NCBI GenBank assembly: GCA_902805475.1
Contig: CADCSX010000002.1
Coordinates: 496,001-560,000 of the forward strand
Length of the DNA stretch: 64,000 nt
Direction of reading: 5' to 3'
From: Entonaema liquescens
Lineage: Eukaryota > Ascomycota > Sordariomycetes > Xylariales > Xylariaceae
Both the position numbers and the translations under genes were made by a program. This document shows positions 1-11,496 of this stretch, in pieces. The first letter of the stretch is position 1. Every line of letters starts with the position of its first letter. The notes under the pieces are model-generated. The model worked only from the letters and a program-made list of their open reading frames with translations. It ran no database searches and was not told where the DNA came from.

Positions 1-1582
1 ATAATCTAGGTGGTACAACTCTGTGCTCTTTCCCGTATAGATAACTATAAGATCGGATAACATCGAGATAGGCATATGTTGTTTCCAGCAAAGGTATGCA
101 ACACCAAGCGTTTTCAATTGTACGAGAGAAGTCCTCATATGCAGTCCTTCATAAGTAGGCTATGGAGGGATTTGCTCGTCCTGACGATATAATAATAGTT
201 GACTAAGGGGTGATTCTACATATTATGTGGGTATTAAACAATGAGAGCCTCGAGAGCCCTATATAGGACTGATGATCGAAAGGCACCCTGGATACACGTA
301 AGCTGACTTACCCCGAGTTTATAACCTTAATATTTCGGCCGAGATCAGCCCTTACAACACGAACCTGGCAATTAATATATCGAGTAATACGTGTTTTCAT
401 ATACAACCGATTATTCGCTAGTAATAAGACATCCAAGCCGTCTACAGACAGTTGATTGCTATATATGCTATATATCCTCCGAATGACACATGTCTTATGC
501 AAGCGAGGCTCGGGGGTTTCCCGAATAGGATGAGGATACATAAACGGGATGTCCTAGTCTGATAACAAAATGCGGCTTATATGTTATTCCCCTATTCGTT
601 CTTGAGATCTCCGGGTTCGGCCGCAGACCGTTATAGAAGTCGCCGGCTCGGCACACGGGAGGCTTGCGTATCTCTAAACTAGTAACTACGCTTGGTATGC
701 CGACTTACGTGATTTGAACTTGATGGAGGAAGGTCTATCTGATAAAAGGATGACTTAGAGAAGATAAGCGAAGGATAATGCTAGCAACATTTTCTGTGTA
801 TGCTATTTTCGGCCTGTATCATGATACGGTAAGGAACAACCCGGTATTGAAAATCCAAGATAGAATTACCAGTTCCAACACATAGGTGATTTGTATCCCA
901 TATTCAGGGAAGGGTCAATCACAACTTTTTACGTTTTAACTATATGAAAAGATAATTTTAATACTTAGTATTTTTCTCGACTTACATGGGATACTATCTA
1001 CAAAATAATAGAATAATAACATAATCTATTAGTAGTCGATGTCCTTCCTATACACACCTGAGGCCCAAGTACCCGAACAACTGCTATTAAATATCCAAGA
1101 GCCCATCATGTCAAACTAGAAGGGACAGTACCTAGTAAAGAATACTCGGGCACATATCCATCTCATATCTAATAATCATTTCCTTTTTTACTTAAGTTAG
1201 TTGCAACAAGCATTAAAGCGAACATACTAGAGTCCGTTGCTCTTACATATCACTCGAGTGAGATATCTGCTATAGCTATTAGTAATAAGCAGATGGGATT
1301 GGATTGATATGTACCCATGGCCAGCACCGTGCTGTAGAATTCCAACATTTACATTGGGAGATCAGGATCCTGGACGACTCGAAGAGGGATTATATATCGG
1401 AATAAATGATATTAAGGGGTACCTAACCATGGAGCTTAAGGGATATCTACCTAGGTACCTTTTCTTATCGGAAGTGGCCATTGATTTTTTTTTAATGTAA
1501 AGAAGGTTTAGTGAGTAGACACTGATTGCTGTTGTAGTACTTGAGTGCAATAAAAAAAAAAAAAAAGGAAAGCGAAAAGAAA
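1..1582. other. intergenic, no gene seen
   Basis: About 1.6 kb of moderately AT-rich sequence. The open frames here are short, lack recognisable motifs and are what chance would give. Short AGGTACC/CCTAGGTACC-like words occur near 1416-1460, as in other intergenic parts of the window. I see nothing else. Confidence 0.6.
1551..1566 (-). terminator. Pol III terminator (T-run on minus strand)
   Basis: A run of about 16 A on the plus strand reads as a long T-run on the minus strand, 17 bases beyond the 3' end of the tRNA. RNA polymerase III terminates in such runs, which supports the tRNA call and its strand. Confidence 0.6.
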
Positions 1583-1677
1583 GGGCACCTACGGGGTTCG
1601 AACCCGTGATCTCTCCCAGTTTGCAACTTCATGTGAAGCTACCCAAAGGGAGCGAGTTTCCACTTCTCCAAGGCACC
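1583..1677 (-). tRNA. tRNA-Pro (anticodon UGG) with 23-nt intron
   Basis: The minus strand folds as a tRNA. The acceptor stem GGTGCCT pairs with AGGTGCC (two G-U pairs), followed by discriminator C. The D arm is GAG/CTC, the anticodon stem CTCCC/GGGAG, and the T arm ACGGG-TTCGAAC-CCCGT contains a perfect B box. The anticodon loop reads TTTGGG then T, interrupted by 23 bases (1641-1619) at the canonical intron position after base 37. This puts UGG at 1645-1643 with G37. A discriminator C and G37 fit eukaryotic tRNA-Pro. The variable loop is short, so Ser and Leu are excluded. The acceptor differs from the yeast tRNA-Pro I remember, so the isotype rests mainly on the anticodon. Confidence 0.75.
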
Positions 1678-2434
1678 ACTGCATTATTGAATTGTGCTAT
1701 TCTTCACTGCAAGTGTGCTATTTAACTTATTCGTCGTTGCTATGATACCAGATGCTAGGCAATTGGGAAGCTCCTGGCAGCTACGACGAGATACGAAGGT
1801 ACACGCATAGTCTAGGGAACACCAAAGGCCTAAATTCATAAACTGGTAACTTAGGTAGATAACGATATGTGGCAGCACCTTAAGTTTTGAACAATATTTG
1901 CAAGTGTCCTTCAGGTATCTATACCGACCTTAGCACTTAGGAGCTATTTATACTCATAAATACTTGGGAATTTGTCTATTGCTAGCTGTGTGGTTTCAAA
2001 GAAGGTAGCTTCATAAATAGTCCGGGGCTCCCGAGTGGTAGCTTTATATTGTTTAAGCCAAAAACACATTCACTGCAATGGATTCTCAGAACTTTACCTA
2101 GGAGTTGACACCAAAGCGGTAAAGTAATTACAAGACTTCACTGAACAGATGCTTATACTTCATATCATAGGTATTACAAACATGTGGTATTCCCCAACAT
2201 AATAGATATTTTCAGATAAATTACTAACTTACAATCTACTATCTACTAAGTGGCTAAGCAAATTCCTAAAATATGCCTATCCCTCCCGAAAACCACAACC
2301 AGAAAGATATTTTTTTTTTTTTGAAGAGAAGAATAACTATGGCGTATCCATTCCTCACGGGAGAGGGCGACTGCGAATCGAATATCTCAGACGCAGCAAT
2401 AGCTACTAATAAGTCTAGCTTAAAACCCAGCAAC
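1678..2434. other. intergenic, no gene seen
   Basis: This stretch lies between the tRNA and the 3' end of the GH25 gene. It contains a T-run near 2311-2321 and only chance-length open frames. Confidence 0.5.
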
Positions 2435-3261
2435 TTACCCCTTAGCCAGCTTCTTCAATTGGGTAACTAGGTACAACACCACCTCGTTAGCCGGGGCGCA
2501 AAACAAACCAACCAAAAGAGAAAGAAACCAAAAAAACTTACTATCGCCATTGAACGTATCCGAATCGCCCCCATACTTATACGAATCATTAAACTGCCAA
2601 ATCGTATAATACGGCCACCCCCCCGGCGGCGTCCCCGCCGAACTCGCATACCTCGCGAGCACAAGCGGATTCGTCTGCACAAACGCGCTCGAGCCCCCCG
2701 TGCAACTCGCCCACCACGACGGGTTCGTGTACAGGAGCGGGTACCGCCCCGTCTTGCCGTGGTACGTGTTGCTAAAGTCGCGGATCCACGATACCATGGC
2801 GCTGGCCGAAAGCCCCGCGCAGTCGCCCTCCAGGTCCAGCATCCCCGGCAGCGTGATCCCGTCGGCGGACCACCCCCCGCCGTGCGAGAGGAAGTAATTC
2901 GCCTGCGCGGCGCCGGTCGACGAGCCCGGGCGCGCGAAGTGGTATCCGCCACGGATGAGCCCGGCTTTGGTCGCGCCGGTGTAGTGGCTGCTGAAGCTGG
3001 GGTCTGTGTAGGTCGTGCCCTCGGTAGCCTTTGCGACAATGATGAGTTTTCACGAGGAATGTGTTTTGGGTACGTAGTTTGGTAGGTAGGTAGGGAGGTG
3101 GGTATGAGACTTACCTTGATGATAACGAAGCGTGCCCCGGAGCTGTAAGCTCCTGCAAAGTCTACGCTGGACTGATAATGGGAAATGTCAAACCCGGGGA
3201 CAGCAGCGAGGGCAAGGCTGCCGAAGCCCAGGCAAGTCGTGATGAAAGCCTTCATGTTCAT
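2435..3261 (-). CDS. GH25 lysozyme (Chalaropsis-type), secreted
   Basis: This is a glycoside hydrolase family 25 muramidase, which cleaves the MurNAc-GlcNAc bond of bacterial peptidoglycan and is secreted. I place three exons: 3261-3115, 3028-2542 and 2466-2435, with GTAAG donors and AG acceptors, giving 221 aa, the usual size for fungal single-domain GH25. Residues 1-20 form a signal peptide ending ALAA. The first catalytic-site aspartate is in VPGFDISHYQ (D25). The DLE catalytic motif is at residues 114-116, and WQF and a GGDSDTFNGD end are present. The last 32-nt exon restores the family-like ending ITQLKKLAKG. Translation may start at either of two Met codons two residues apart. The gene has high GC content in exon 2 compared with its flanks. 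Neighbours are unrelated in function. Confidence 0.93.
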
Positions 3262-4606
3262 GGTCGTGAATGGACGGTTCGTAATCTGTTGTCTGGTATC
3301 CTAAGAATATGTTCTTGCCTGACTCGTCGCTACGGGGGACTTTATAGTCCTCAGAGTATAATTACAATCTACTAGACCCGCAGTTATGATGAAGGTTATG
3401 ACGTGGGCAGATAGTGGTTTGAAGTCTCTCGATAGCATCACAAGCTAGGAAGGTAGGTAGTATACAATCTTATTAGTGTTTCATACAAGTTATTGGTTAT
3501 CCAAGGTTACTATTTTTCAGCTGGACTTGGAAACCTGACGATCCTACTTAGTCTGGGTATATGTTGAACAACATCGTTCCACAGCCTAGAAATATGTATA
3601 TGAGCGACTATAATTATAGTAATACAAGATGAGTTAACTTCTATTTAGAAGACTATGTGATACTACAGCTTGACGCCGTGGCTTCAGCTTGCTTACTGTG
3701 TATAGTGTCGTTCGGTCTGAGCTGAAGATCTAGCTGATGGATAGTGACAACCCAAAACAACCGAGGTTGAAGCTCTTTCTCTGGTTTCGGGCTAGTTATG
3801 TCTTTAACACATCAGAGGCGTACGGATGCTATTGAGCTGATCTTAAGGAGGCAGGTGGAGTAATGGTTTACCCGAGTTGACCAGGAGAGCTGAGGTCCTT
3901 TCGAATAAGCACGTTGTTGATCTCATCTATGCTCCTTCCAAAAATGGTATAAGTGGTGTTGGTTTTGTTGTATGAATGACGAAACCAGGTTGGTAGTAGC
4001 AGAATTTGTTTTTATTACGAGCTATATCTTGTAAGGACCTGGAGAATATGGTCGAAGGGGAGTAATAGGTATATACCTTGTTCGTACACCTTATGTAAAG
4101 CCAATCGTGGGAAACCCTGACGACATAACAAAACATACGATACGGTATATACGGTTCTAATCTAGGGAGAGTTGTGATGTAAAATGGGCTTTACCCTTCG
4201 AGTGCGTTGAACGTATTAAGCTTCAAAGCTTGTAAGTTGAAAGTTGAAAGTTGAAAGTTGTAAGCCGTTATTTTAAAGTACAGTGGGAACTCACCCCTAC
4301 CGCCGATCTCACCTATCGATAAACCCGGTGGAACCATTTTTCCTCCCGCAATTGGACCCGTGAATTCCCATCGGGCCATTCGGTCCAGTTAGGTATTTCG
4401 TACCTAGGTAACTATGTACCTTATCTTATCCAAGTTCTAGTAGTACCGCCAAAAAGATTTTGGGGGTTTCGGTGGGTTTTATAGAACGAGATATAGCAAG
4501 CTTGCTCGACGACAGGATACACGACACACACAATACCAATTGGGCGGCAGGGAACCCGAACACAATTCGCAGACGGGGTCGGACGGGAAAGAAATACTTC
4601 ATAGCC
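3262..4606. other. divergent intergenic region
   Basis: This 1.3 kb separates the starts of the GH25 gene (-) and the uS17m gene (+) and must hold both promoters. A 7-base unit (GTTGAAA) is repeated about four times at 4235-4260. I see no gene. Confidence 0.5.
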
Positions 4607-5153
4607 ATGGCGTCTGCTGAAGTCGCGGCCGCAGCCACCAACGTCGTGCGGCGCGCCGGCAAGGAGATGCACGGGATCGTGGTGTCCGCTGGGCTGATGG
4701 ACAAGACGGTGAAAGTGAAGTTGGGCGGACTGCGATGGGAGCCGCGGGTGCAAAAGGTACTCCTCTCTCTCTCTCCAACATATCAATCCCAACACAATAA
4801 CTAACTCTCCTCCCCTTTAGTTCTTTAAAGAACCCCGCTTCCGCCTCGTCCACGACCCCCGCAACTCCCTCCGCCAAGGCGACGTCGTCGCCATCGAGCC
4901 CTCCTGGCGCGTCTCCCAGCACGTCCGCCACGTCGTCAAGCACATCATCGCCCCCTACGGCGAGCCTATCGAGAGCCGGGAGCCCGTCCCCACCCTCGAG
5001 GAGCGCATCGCCGAGCGCACCGCCAAACGCACTGCGAAAGATGAGCGTAGGAGGGAGCGCAGGGAGGCCGAGAAGGCTGCTGCTATACCGGAGCAGACAC
5101 CTACACCTACACCTACGGCTACGCAAGAGACTACGTTAAGTGATGTCGACTGA
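4607..5153 (+). CDS. mrps17: mitochondrial ribosomal protein uS17m (MRPS17)
   Basis: This is a small-subunit mitoribosomal protein of the bacterial S17 family. There are two exons, 4607-4756 and 4821-5153, with a 64-bp intron (GTACTC...TTTAG) in phase 0, giving 160 aa. The S17 OB-fold core lies in roughly residues 20-95: GIVVSAGLMDKTVKVKL, then KFFKEPRFRLVHD, then RQGDVVAIEPSWRVS. A charged Glu/Arg/Lys-rich tail and a TPTPTP stretch follow, as is usual for fungal versions. The N-terminus is Ala- and Arg-containing and acidic-poor, compatible with mitochondrial import. The start ATG at 4607 sits in a good context (GCCATGG). The end is convergent with the AAA ATPase gene. Confidence 0.9.
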
Positions 5154-5699
5154 AGAGGGAGTGGAAGGGAAGGGAAGACAAGCCAGCAAGCAAGCAAGCA
5201 AGCAAGCAAGCGAGCGAGTGCCATATTAGACGGGGAAAGAAAAAGAAAAGGGGGGGAGGGAGCTCAAGGTAGAAGACGAAAGGGCTACGAATAAGCCCGG
5301 GCTAGCTGTCCCATCTCGTCAGCTACGTTGCCCGAACCGCGGAAGACGATGACCGCGGTTCCACACACGGTAAAACCTGTATATACCGGAATCACCTAAC
5401 ATGTAATATATACATATGTACAACTACCTCTCGGTTCGGGGTCTAGCAGTTATGGTTATGTGAAAAGCAAAGATGCCATGTCCATATTTGTTTGTCATCG
5501 ACATATAATTTCATATTGAACGGATGGGGGGTCTCATACTAGACCTAGGTATCGTATGCCAACCCGTCGCTTGCCCTCGCCTTTGCCTCGCCTAGTCCCT
5601 AGAACGCCGTTATTTGTTACGTACGCATACACACAACCGTATCTCGTTTCCTTAATTTATATCTACTTTGGACAAGCCCCCCTAGCTATGGGGAGCGTC
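5154..5699. other. convergent intergenic region with CAAG microsatellite
   Basis: This holds the shared 3' flanks of uS17m (+) and the AAA ATPase (-). A CAAG tetranucleotide run lies at about 5182-5218, just after the uS17m stop. No gene is seen. Confidence 0.5.
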
Positions 5700-8222
5700 T
5701 CACCCGCCACGTTCTCCAAATCTCCTCGCCCAATCCTCGTACTCCCTAAGCCCTTCTTTACTAACACTCGGGCGGATGTTGCGAAGACTAGCCTTGAAGT
5801 CGGCTAGTTCTATGGGCCGGATCTGGTCCATCGTCGTATGGAGGAGAGCCTCGCCGAGAGCGCGCAGGGGACCCATCGCTGCGTCCTTCGCCAATGCTGT
5901 GATATCCGAGCCGGAGAAGCCTGTATACGTGAATTAGCACATTATTACCAATGAAATTGTCGGTTAGTATTTACCGTCTGTTAGGTCTACCAATTCCGCA
6001 ATGTCGGTATCCGTAAGACTATGCTTCTGCTGGCCTAGTAATGTTTTCAATTGAGTAGCCCTCGTTTCTGCCTCGGGCAATGGTATATACTGGCGCCTCA
6101 CAAACCTCCTTCTCGCTGCTTCGTCGATCGCCCACGGTAGATTGGTAGCCGCTAGCACAAGAACTCGATTTGGATCGCCTCGTTCCTTATTTGTCCCATT
6201 ATTGTTCTCGCGCCCTGCTGCTGCGCGCTGCAAATCGCTCCATTGGATAAGGAACTCCGTCTTGATTCTTCTGGTAGCTTCATGTTCTCCGGATCCAGAT
6301 CGTTGGGAGAGAAGTGAGTCTATCTCGTCCACAAATATAATGCTTGGCGCCATCATCTTGGCCAATGCGAATAATGCGCGCACGAGCTTCTCGGACTCGC
6401 CAAGGTACTTACTTGTTAGGCTGCTCGCTGAAATGGAGAAGAAAGTAGACTTCGACTCTGTCGCGACGGCACGAGCTAGCATTGTCTTCCCCGTGCCGGG
6501 AGGTCCAAAAAGCAGCATGCCCCTAGCTGGTTCGCGAAGGCCCATGAATAGGTCCGGCCGTAAGAACGGGTATACTACTGCTTCCCTTAATGCGTTTTTC
6601 GCAATTTCTAACCCGGCGACGTCGCTCCAACGAACTTCATCTCCTTGCACAACAATCTCATTGAATATTGCCTTCGCGGCCGCCTCATCTACACCTGGTG
6701 GTAAATTCTTCATAATTTCCTTTTTCCTCTTTTCCCAATCGTCTTTGGCCTTATCCCCTTCTTCGGCAGCCGAATTTGTCGTAGACCGATCTTCAGTATC
6801 AGAGGTTATGGGCGATTCCTTCTGCTTGCCCTTAAACTTCCGGCGGGAAGGGCTCGCCCGTACTTGATCATCGCTGGACGACACTTCTTCCCTTTTCCCA
6901 TCGTAGTTGGATGTTTGCCGACCCACTCGCTTTCTAGCGCTGTTCGGCTCAAATACTTTATCATGGGTCAAGGGCTTTCTCCTTACTGAACCTCCCTTAG
7001 AACTCGTTCTAGGGGTGGCTTCTAGAAGCTCTAAAGCTCGGGATGGGGTGCTATTTCGCTCATCATAACTCGAACTTCCTGTTTTCCTTGGAGTTGGTCG
7101 CCGTTCTGTACGAATTCCTGTAGAACCAGACTCGTCCCGGTCTTGGATATTTAGGGCCCCCAAAGCGCTGGAAGCGGCGCCGAGAGCAAGAGAAGATGGA
7201 GTGGATGAATAATCAGCCGAAATTTGCATTGAAGCTTCGGGACTTGGGCGAGATGGTGTAGATATAGCATTGGAGGTATCGGGAGAGGATACCAGCCTTC
7301 TCGTGTGACTATCCCAGTGTCTTGGAGTTGTTGCAGAGCTCTTCCGCCCTTGATCGTGCGATCGTCGTATGTCTGAAAGTCTCAAGGGACTAGTTGTGTC
7401 AGCGGAAGTTCCTCTCTCCAGGCTACTCCAAGCTAATGTAGCAGCCTTGCTAGCACCTGGACCTTTAGTTATCTTAGCTGGTGTGTGCCTAGAAGGTTTC
7501 GTAGATTTGTCCTGCTTATTTGTCCGTAGCGTCGTTCGCATTATGTGCTTTTCTGGACTAGGCGATCTCGAGGATCTCTTTCTCGGGGTGGATATACCAT
7601 AAGGGGGAAGCGAAGGCGGTGTTGCTGCCGAAGATGATAGGTCTTGGTCTAATATCGCACTTCGAAGTCCAGCAACCGCTTGTTCTGATGATTTCCTGGA
7701 AGGGAATGACGGTCTTTTCGGGAGGGGTGGTTTAGATAACTCTGTATACGTTATGGCAGGTATTGTTCCGTCACCAATCCATCCTCTTTCCGGGGTGTTG
7801 GTATTCGACCGGGTGCCTAGACTTCCTTCGGCACCGATACTCGATTGTGTGAATTGAAATGTTGGGTCTTCCTCGCGGGATATTCGAAGAGCTTCCAGAA
7901 GATCGATTCTCTCCTTGCACTGGACTTCCAATTCGCGTAAACTCTCAAGTAAAGCGCGTTCTGTCTCGGATTTCGGAGAGTAGTTGCCCTGCTTCTTGTT
8001 CGTCGTGCTCTGCCGTATCTGCTCAAGAGCGTTCCTCCAACACGACATGGCCTCTTTCTCGTCCCCCTAGATGTAGAGTAGTATAGTTAGCTTTATTCGA
8101 TAAAGGGAGTCCTGGCTAGTATCTTCACATACGTGGGTCTCATAGTAGACAGCTGTCGAGCATTTCAGATAGGCTTCATCGTATGTTTTTTGGAGGCTAG
8201 AAACGCTGCTACTGGGCCACAT
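5700..8222 (-). CDS. AAA ATPase, Sap1/Yta6 type (MIT + AAA + Vps4-like C-terminus)
   Basis: This is a meiotic-clade AAA ATPase of the fungal Sap1/Yta6 group, related to spastin, fidgetin and Vps4. Such enzymes form ATP-driven hexamers that remodel protein or microtubule substrates. Exons are 8222-8133, 8066-5975 and 5920-5700, giving 800 aa. An MIT-like helical domain (about residues 8-85) is split by intron 1. A long Ser/Pro/Arg-rich disordered middle follows. The AAA module has Walker A GPPGTGKT at 551-558, Walker B with D610 and E611, and an R-rich RRRFVRR segment. The last exon supplies FSGSDI and a Vps4-like C-terminal helix region. I chose the 8222 ATG because it is the first Met after an in-frame stop and the upstream exon completes the MIT helix; an extra 5' exon cannot be excluded. 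Confidence 0.9.
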
Positions 8223-8808
8223 CCTCGTCTTACGTTTGCCGTAGTTGTTATTTCGTCTAATACGAGGACATGTGATTCTTTAGGCGATGTCGCAAGAGGC
8301 AAGGGATACGGAGAAGGAGAAGGAGATTTTACAATTGGATATAATAAGACATTACAAGAAACCCTTCCTAAATCCATGTATCGGACGCGTAGGAGATATG
8401 ATCCCTACAGGCGCAAGCACGTTTAAGGCTGGATGTAGAAACGGACGTTGAAGATCTCAAGTCCAGATTCACGGTCTGGACTTGTCTGAGTCTGGACTTG
8501 TTCTGGGTCTATAGATTTTAGAAGGACCCAGTGACGTCGCGTCGTGCCTCTTAGTGGGGTTTGATGACCCAAACCGGTGTGGCTTAGGAGCTTTATACAG
8601 TGGGGCGTTACTGTAACTATGTACACCAACGCGGTTTCCAAAGGTGATATAACCCGAGTACATAATCAATGTACCTCTCTCTCTCTCTCTCTCTCTCTTC
8701 CTCTGCTTGTATCCGTGATACCAAACCAACCCCTTAAATACCATCTTGGTTTACTAACCGTCGCCAACTTATATAAGTACAAATCGTAGTATAATAAATC
8801 TAGATTAA
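8223..8808. other. intergenic with short repeats
   Basis: This lies between the AAA ATPase start and the SGT1-like 3' end, both on the minus strand. It holds a 12-bp direct repeat (GTCTGGACTTGT at 8474 and 8490) overlapping a small inverted repeat CCAGA...TCTGG, and a CT dinucleotide run at about 8674-8699. No gene is seen. Confidence 0.5.
8674..8699. repeat. CT microsatellite
   Basis: A run of about 12-13 CT dinucleotides lies downstream of the SGT1-like gene. Confidence 0.8.
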
Positions 8809-10647
8809 TCAATCATCCTCCTCCTCATCCTCATCTCGAGGAAGTTGTAAGCCCATCATACTAAGAATATTACCTGCGGGACCTGACATTCCTGCTTGGC
8901 TCTTGAAGCTTTCCAACAGATTCTTAGCGAGGTTATAGTCCACATCAATCTCCTCCTCACTGCTTTCCTCTCCGTTGTCAGCTTTCTGTTCTGAATCAGC
9001 CTTCGCTTTCCCCTTAGAACTGTCTCCATCTTTTGCCTCGATAGCCTTCGCTTTTTCGGGTTGGGGGTCAAGTTTCAATGCACCATGTTCTTTCAACTCG
9101 GCTTCCATCTGGGCAGCTAATTGCCTAATGGCATCATCATCATCCTCTTCAACAGTAGCATCGTGTGTGGCAGCGGATACTGAAACACCGGGTGCTTTCT
9201 CTGAATCCGTAGGTTCTACGGCAGGTAGTCCCATCATCTCTCTCATCATCCTCGAAAACTGCTCTTCGTCAAAACTAACTTCTTTATCCTCATCGTCACT
9301 ATCTTCCTCACCAGAGATGTCATCATCTTCATCCATATCTTCCAAATCAGCACCTTCTATACCGGCACTTTCGTCGTTCAGGAAAGCCTCAAAGCGGGAT
9401 ACGATCTTTTTCAGATCTGCCTGCGCTGAAGGATCACCAAATCCATCCCCTGGCCCGTTTCGAGAGCCACGGTTTCCTTGCAATTCATCTTCGAAGTCTT
9501 CAAAGTTGATGTCTAACCAGGATTCGTCATCCTCTTTGTGAACGTCTTCCCAGGTTTCGATGTCTTTATTAGTCGGGAGTGCCTGAGTCCCATCTTCTTC
9601 AACATCCTCAAGAAGCACAGCAAATTCACGGGCGAGACGATTGTCTTTGATATCTGCGTTGGTGGCAAGCATCTCAAATCCACTAGTCACTTTCATTCCC
9701 ATTTCTAAACGCGCCAATTTTTTTTGAGTATCGTCTGCGCCAGAAATATCCTTTTCGGCAGCTTCAAAGATGGCATTCCATATTGGAGGTGGTGAGAAGC
9801 GCTGAGACTTGAGCTGTGCGAAGAGTGTCTTGGTGAATTTCACGCTAATGGTGACAAGATCTTGGGGCGGGAAATGTATATTCGCAGAAGGTGATGCAAG
9901 AGGCTTTACTGAAATCGGATCCCGTAGGTAAAATGCTTCGATAGCAGGAGCAATGGTAGAAGGCTTTTCATGTAATATGTAGGCAAGCTTTCTAGGTATT
10001 GTAACCAGCGAGCGGTGTATCGAATCTGTGATTTGTCCGGGATATTTCTCTAACCTGTAGAAAGCTTCGGCTTCAACGAATGTAGAATGCACTAGAGAGT
10101 TAGGGCTCGACTTGATATATCGAACAGCTTCGACCAAGGACAAGGGTCGCTTTACTCCAGAACTTGCAGCCAGAGGAAGTAGATGAAGCTTTCCACCGTG
10201 GACCCACGACCGATTTGCATCTATCTCCGGGCTTATCCATTTTGGCAAGACATTGGCCGCCTCAACAAGTAGGAATTCGCCATCATCATCCAAGATCCTA
10301 GCCCAAAGAGTAGGAAAAGATTTGGTCAATTCTCGAAGTAGGTAGACTATAAGCCATTCATCCTCGATCGAGTCGCCATAGTCTGTGGTACCGTGAAGAT
10401 AGACCAGGTCCTGATCCCTTTCGATGCGCAATTGGAAGGAATCTCGTTGCCAGATGTACTCCTTTGCAATATTATCGCAGAGCTGTATAGCTGATTTTCG
10501 GATGTTTTCGAGTTCAGACAGAAGGCTGCGGGCTTCAAGTTTACTGTCAATAACGAATAGTAAATATTCTACGCAGTTTTCAGGCAGCCTCCGGGGAAAT
10601 TCGTTAAAATCCCCGTCAGAGAATCTGATATTATCTTCAGAATCCAT
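8809..10647 (-). CDS. SGT1/ecdysoneless (ECD) family protein
   Basis: A single-exon gene of 612 aa. The N-terminal 400 residues match the SGT1/ecdysoneless family known from fission yeast sgt1 and animal Ecd, proteins tied to transcription and to splicing or cell-cycle progression. This is not the Skp1-binding Sgt1 of budding yeast. The marks I recognise are the start with ENCVEYLLFVID, WLIVYLLRELTKSFP and FLLVEAANVLPKWISPE, with HGGKLHLLP after them. The C-terminal third is very acidic, with runs of Asp and Glu (for example EDEEEEDD-like ends), typical of the family. The start is the first Met and the frame is open throughout. It is divergent from SMC6. Confidence 0.9.
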   Translation of the reverse strand: MDSEDNIRFSDGDFNEFPRRLPENCVEYLLFVIDSKLEARSLLSELENIRKSAIQLCDNIAKEYIWQRDSFQLRIERDQDLVYLHGTTDYGDSIEDEWLIVYLLRELTKSFPTLWARILDDDGEFLLVEAANVLPKWISPEIDANRSWVHGGKLHLLPLAASSGVKRPLSLVEAVRYIKSSPNSLVHSTFVEAEAFYRLEKYPGQITDSIHRSLVTIPRKLAYILHEKPSTIAPAIEAFYLRDPISVKPLASPSANIHFPPQDLVTISVKFTKTLFAQLKSQRFSPPPIWNAIFEAAEKDISGADDTQKKLARLEMGMKVTSGFEMLATNADIKDNRLAREFAVLLEDVEEDGTQALPTNKDIETWEDVHKEDDESWLDINFEDFEDELQGNRGSRNGPGDGFGDPSAQADLKKIVSRFEAFLNDESAGIEGADLEDMDEDDDISGEEDSDDEDKEVSFDEEQFSRMMREMMGLPAVEPTDSEKAPGVSVSAATHDATVEEDDDDAIRQLAAQMEAELKEHGALKLDPQPEKAKAIEAKDGDSSKGKAKADSEQKADNGEESSEEEIDVDYNLAKNLLESFKSQAGMSGPAGNILSMMGLQLPRDEDEEEDD

Positions 10648-11496
10648 CGATCAAAACTTAGTGTCAAACGCGAAATGATTTAGTAAGTTATCTGGAAACT
10701 ATCGACCTTGATAATAATGGAGGTTTTCCTAGATTATCAATGATGAAAAAGATGACAAAGAGTCAAGTGAATAGAGGAATTTTGAGTGAAAAGGTCCAGT
10801 CTTGGTAAGTCTAAACTAATATCAGTGAGGTCAGGATGTTAGTCAGGACGTTATCACAGGAATTAGTTATGTGGATAAAACTCGCTTGGACTTATTTATG
10901 AGATGTGTGTGAGATATAGAAGAGGTCTTTAACAACTGTTGAGCGTATGGAGCGCTTTAGTCTCTGACTCTATTACTAGATATATGTATGTAGTTAGTAG
11001 ACTTTTTCTCTTTTCTCTTTAGTTTGAGGCTATCTTGATACTACCTGGTACTTCGTATATGTAACTACCTAACTAAGGGTGCAGGGGTTTCTCAGGCCCC
11101 TGCCATCTGAAAAAGACTAAAAGAAGGTGGGGGGGTAAGGTTCCCTAACACAAGGTGGGCACGTTTACCAGGGTTCGCGCCTGTCAAACCGCGTCTTAAT
11201 TATCGCGTCGGGGTCTTTATCAAATCTAATTTACGAAATTCGATTGCGACTATTTCGTAACTTCGTACATACAATACTGTCATGTGATTAAAACAATTCC
11301 GTTTGAGTTCCTTCGTTTGACTATACTCGGTCCTTTATTCTGTTGGTCACTACCCACCATGACCTAAACTTCCTAACAATAGTAATTAGTTAATTGTCTT
11401 ACCCCGGAGGATTCGGTCTTTCTCCTATGGTAAAATCTACGACGAACCCCTCAATTCTGTTGCTACAGCCAACACTCTCAAGCAAACGAATCAGCC
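10648..11496. other. divergent promoter region, SGT1-like / SMC6
   Basis: This 0.85 kb stretch separates the two start codons and contains both promoters. Nothing else is recognised. Confidence 0.5.

Noticed and set aside
4599..5126. 175-codon minus-strand frame opposite uS17m
   Set aside because: It is a shadow of the GC-rich uS17m exon 2. The plus strand has the conserved protein.
6142..6867. 241-codon plus-strand frame opposite the AAA ATPase
   Set aside because: It is the antisense of Walker A/B coding sequence and has no conserved motif.
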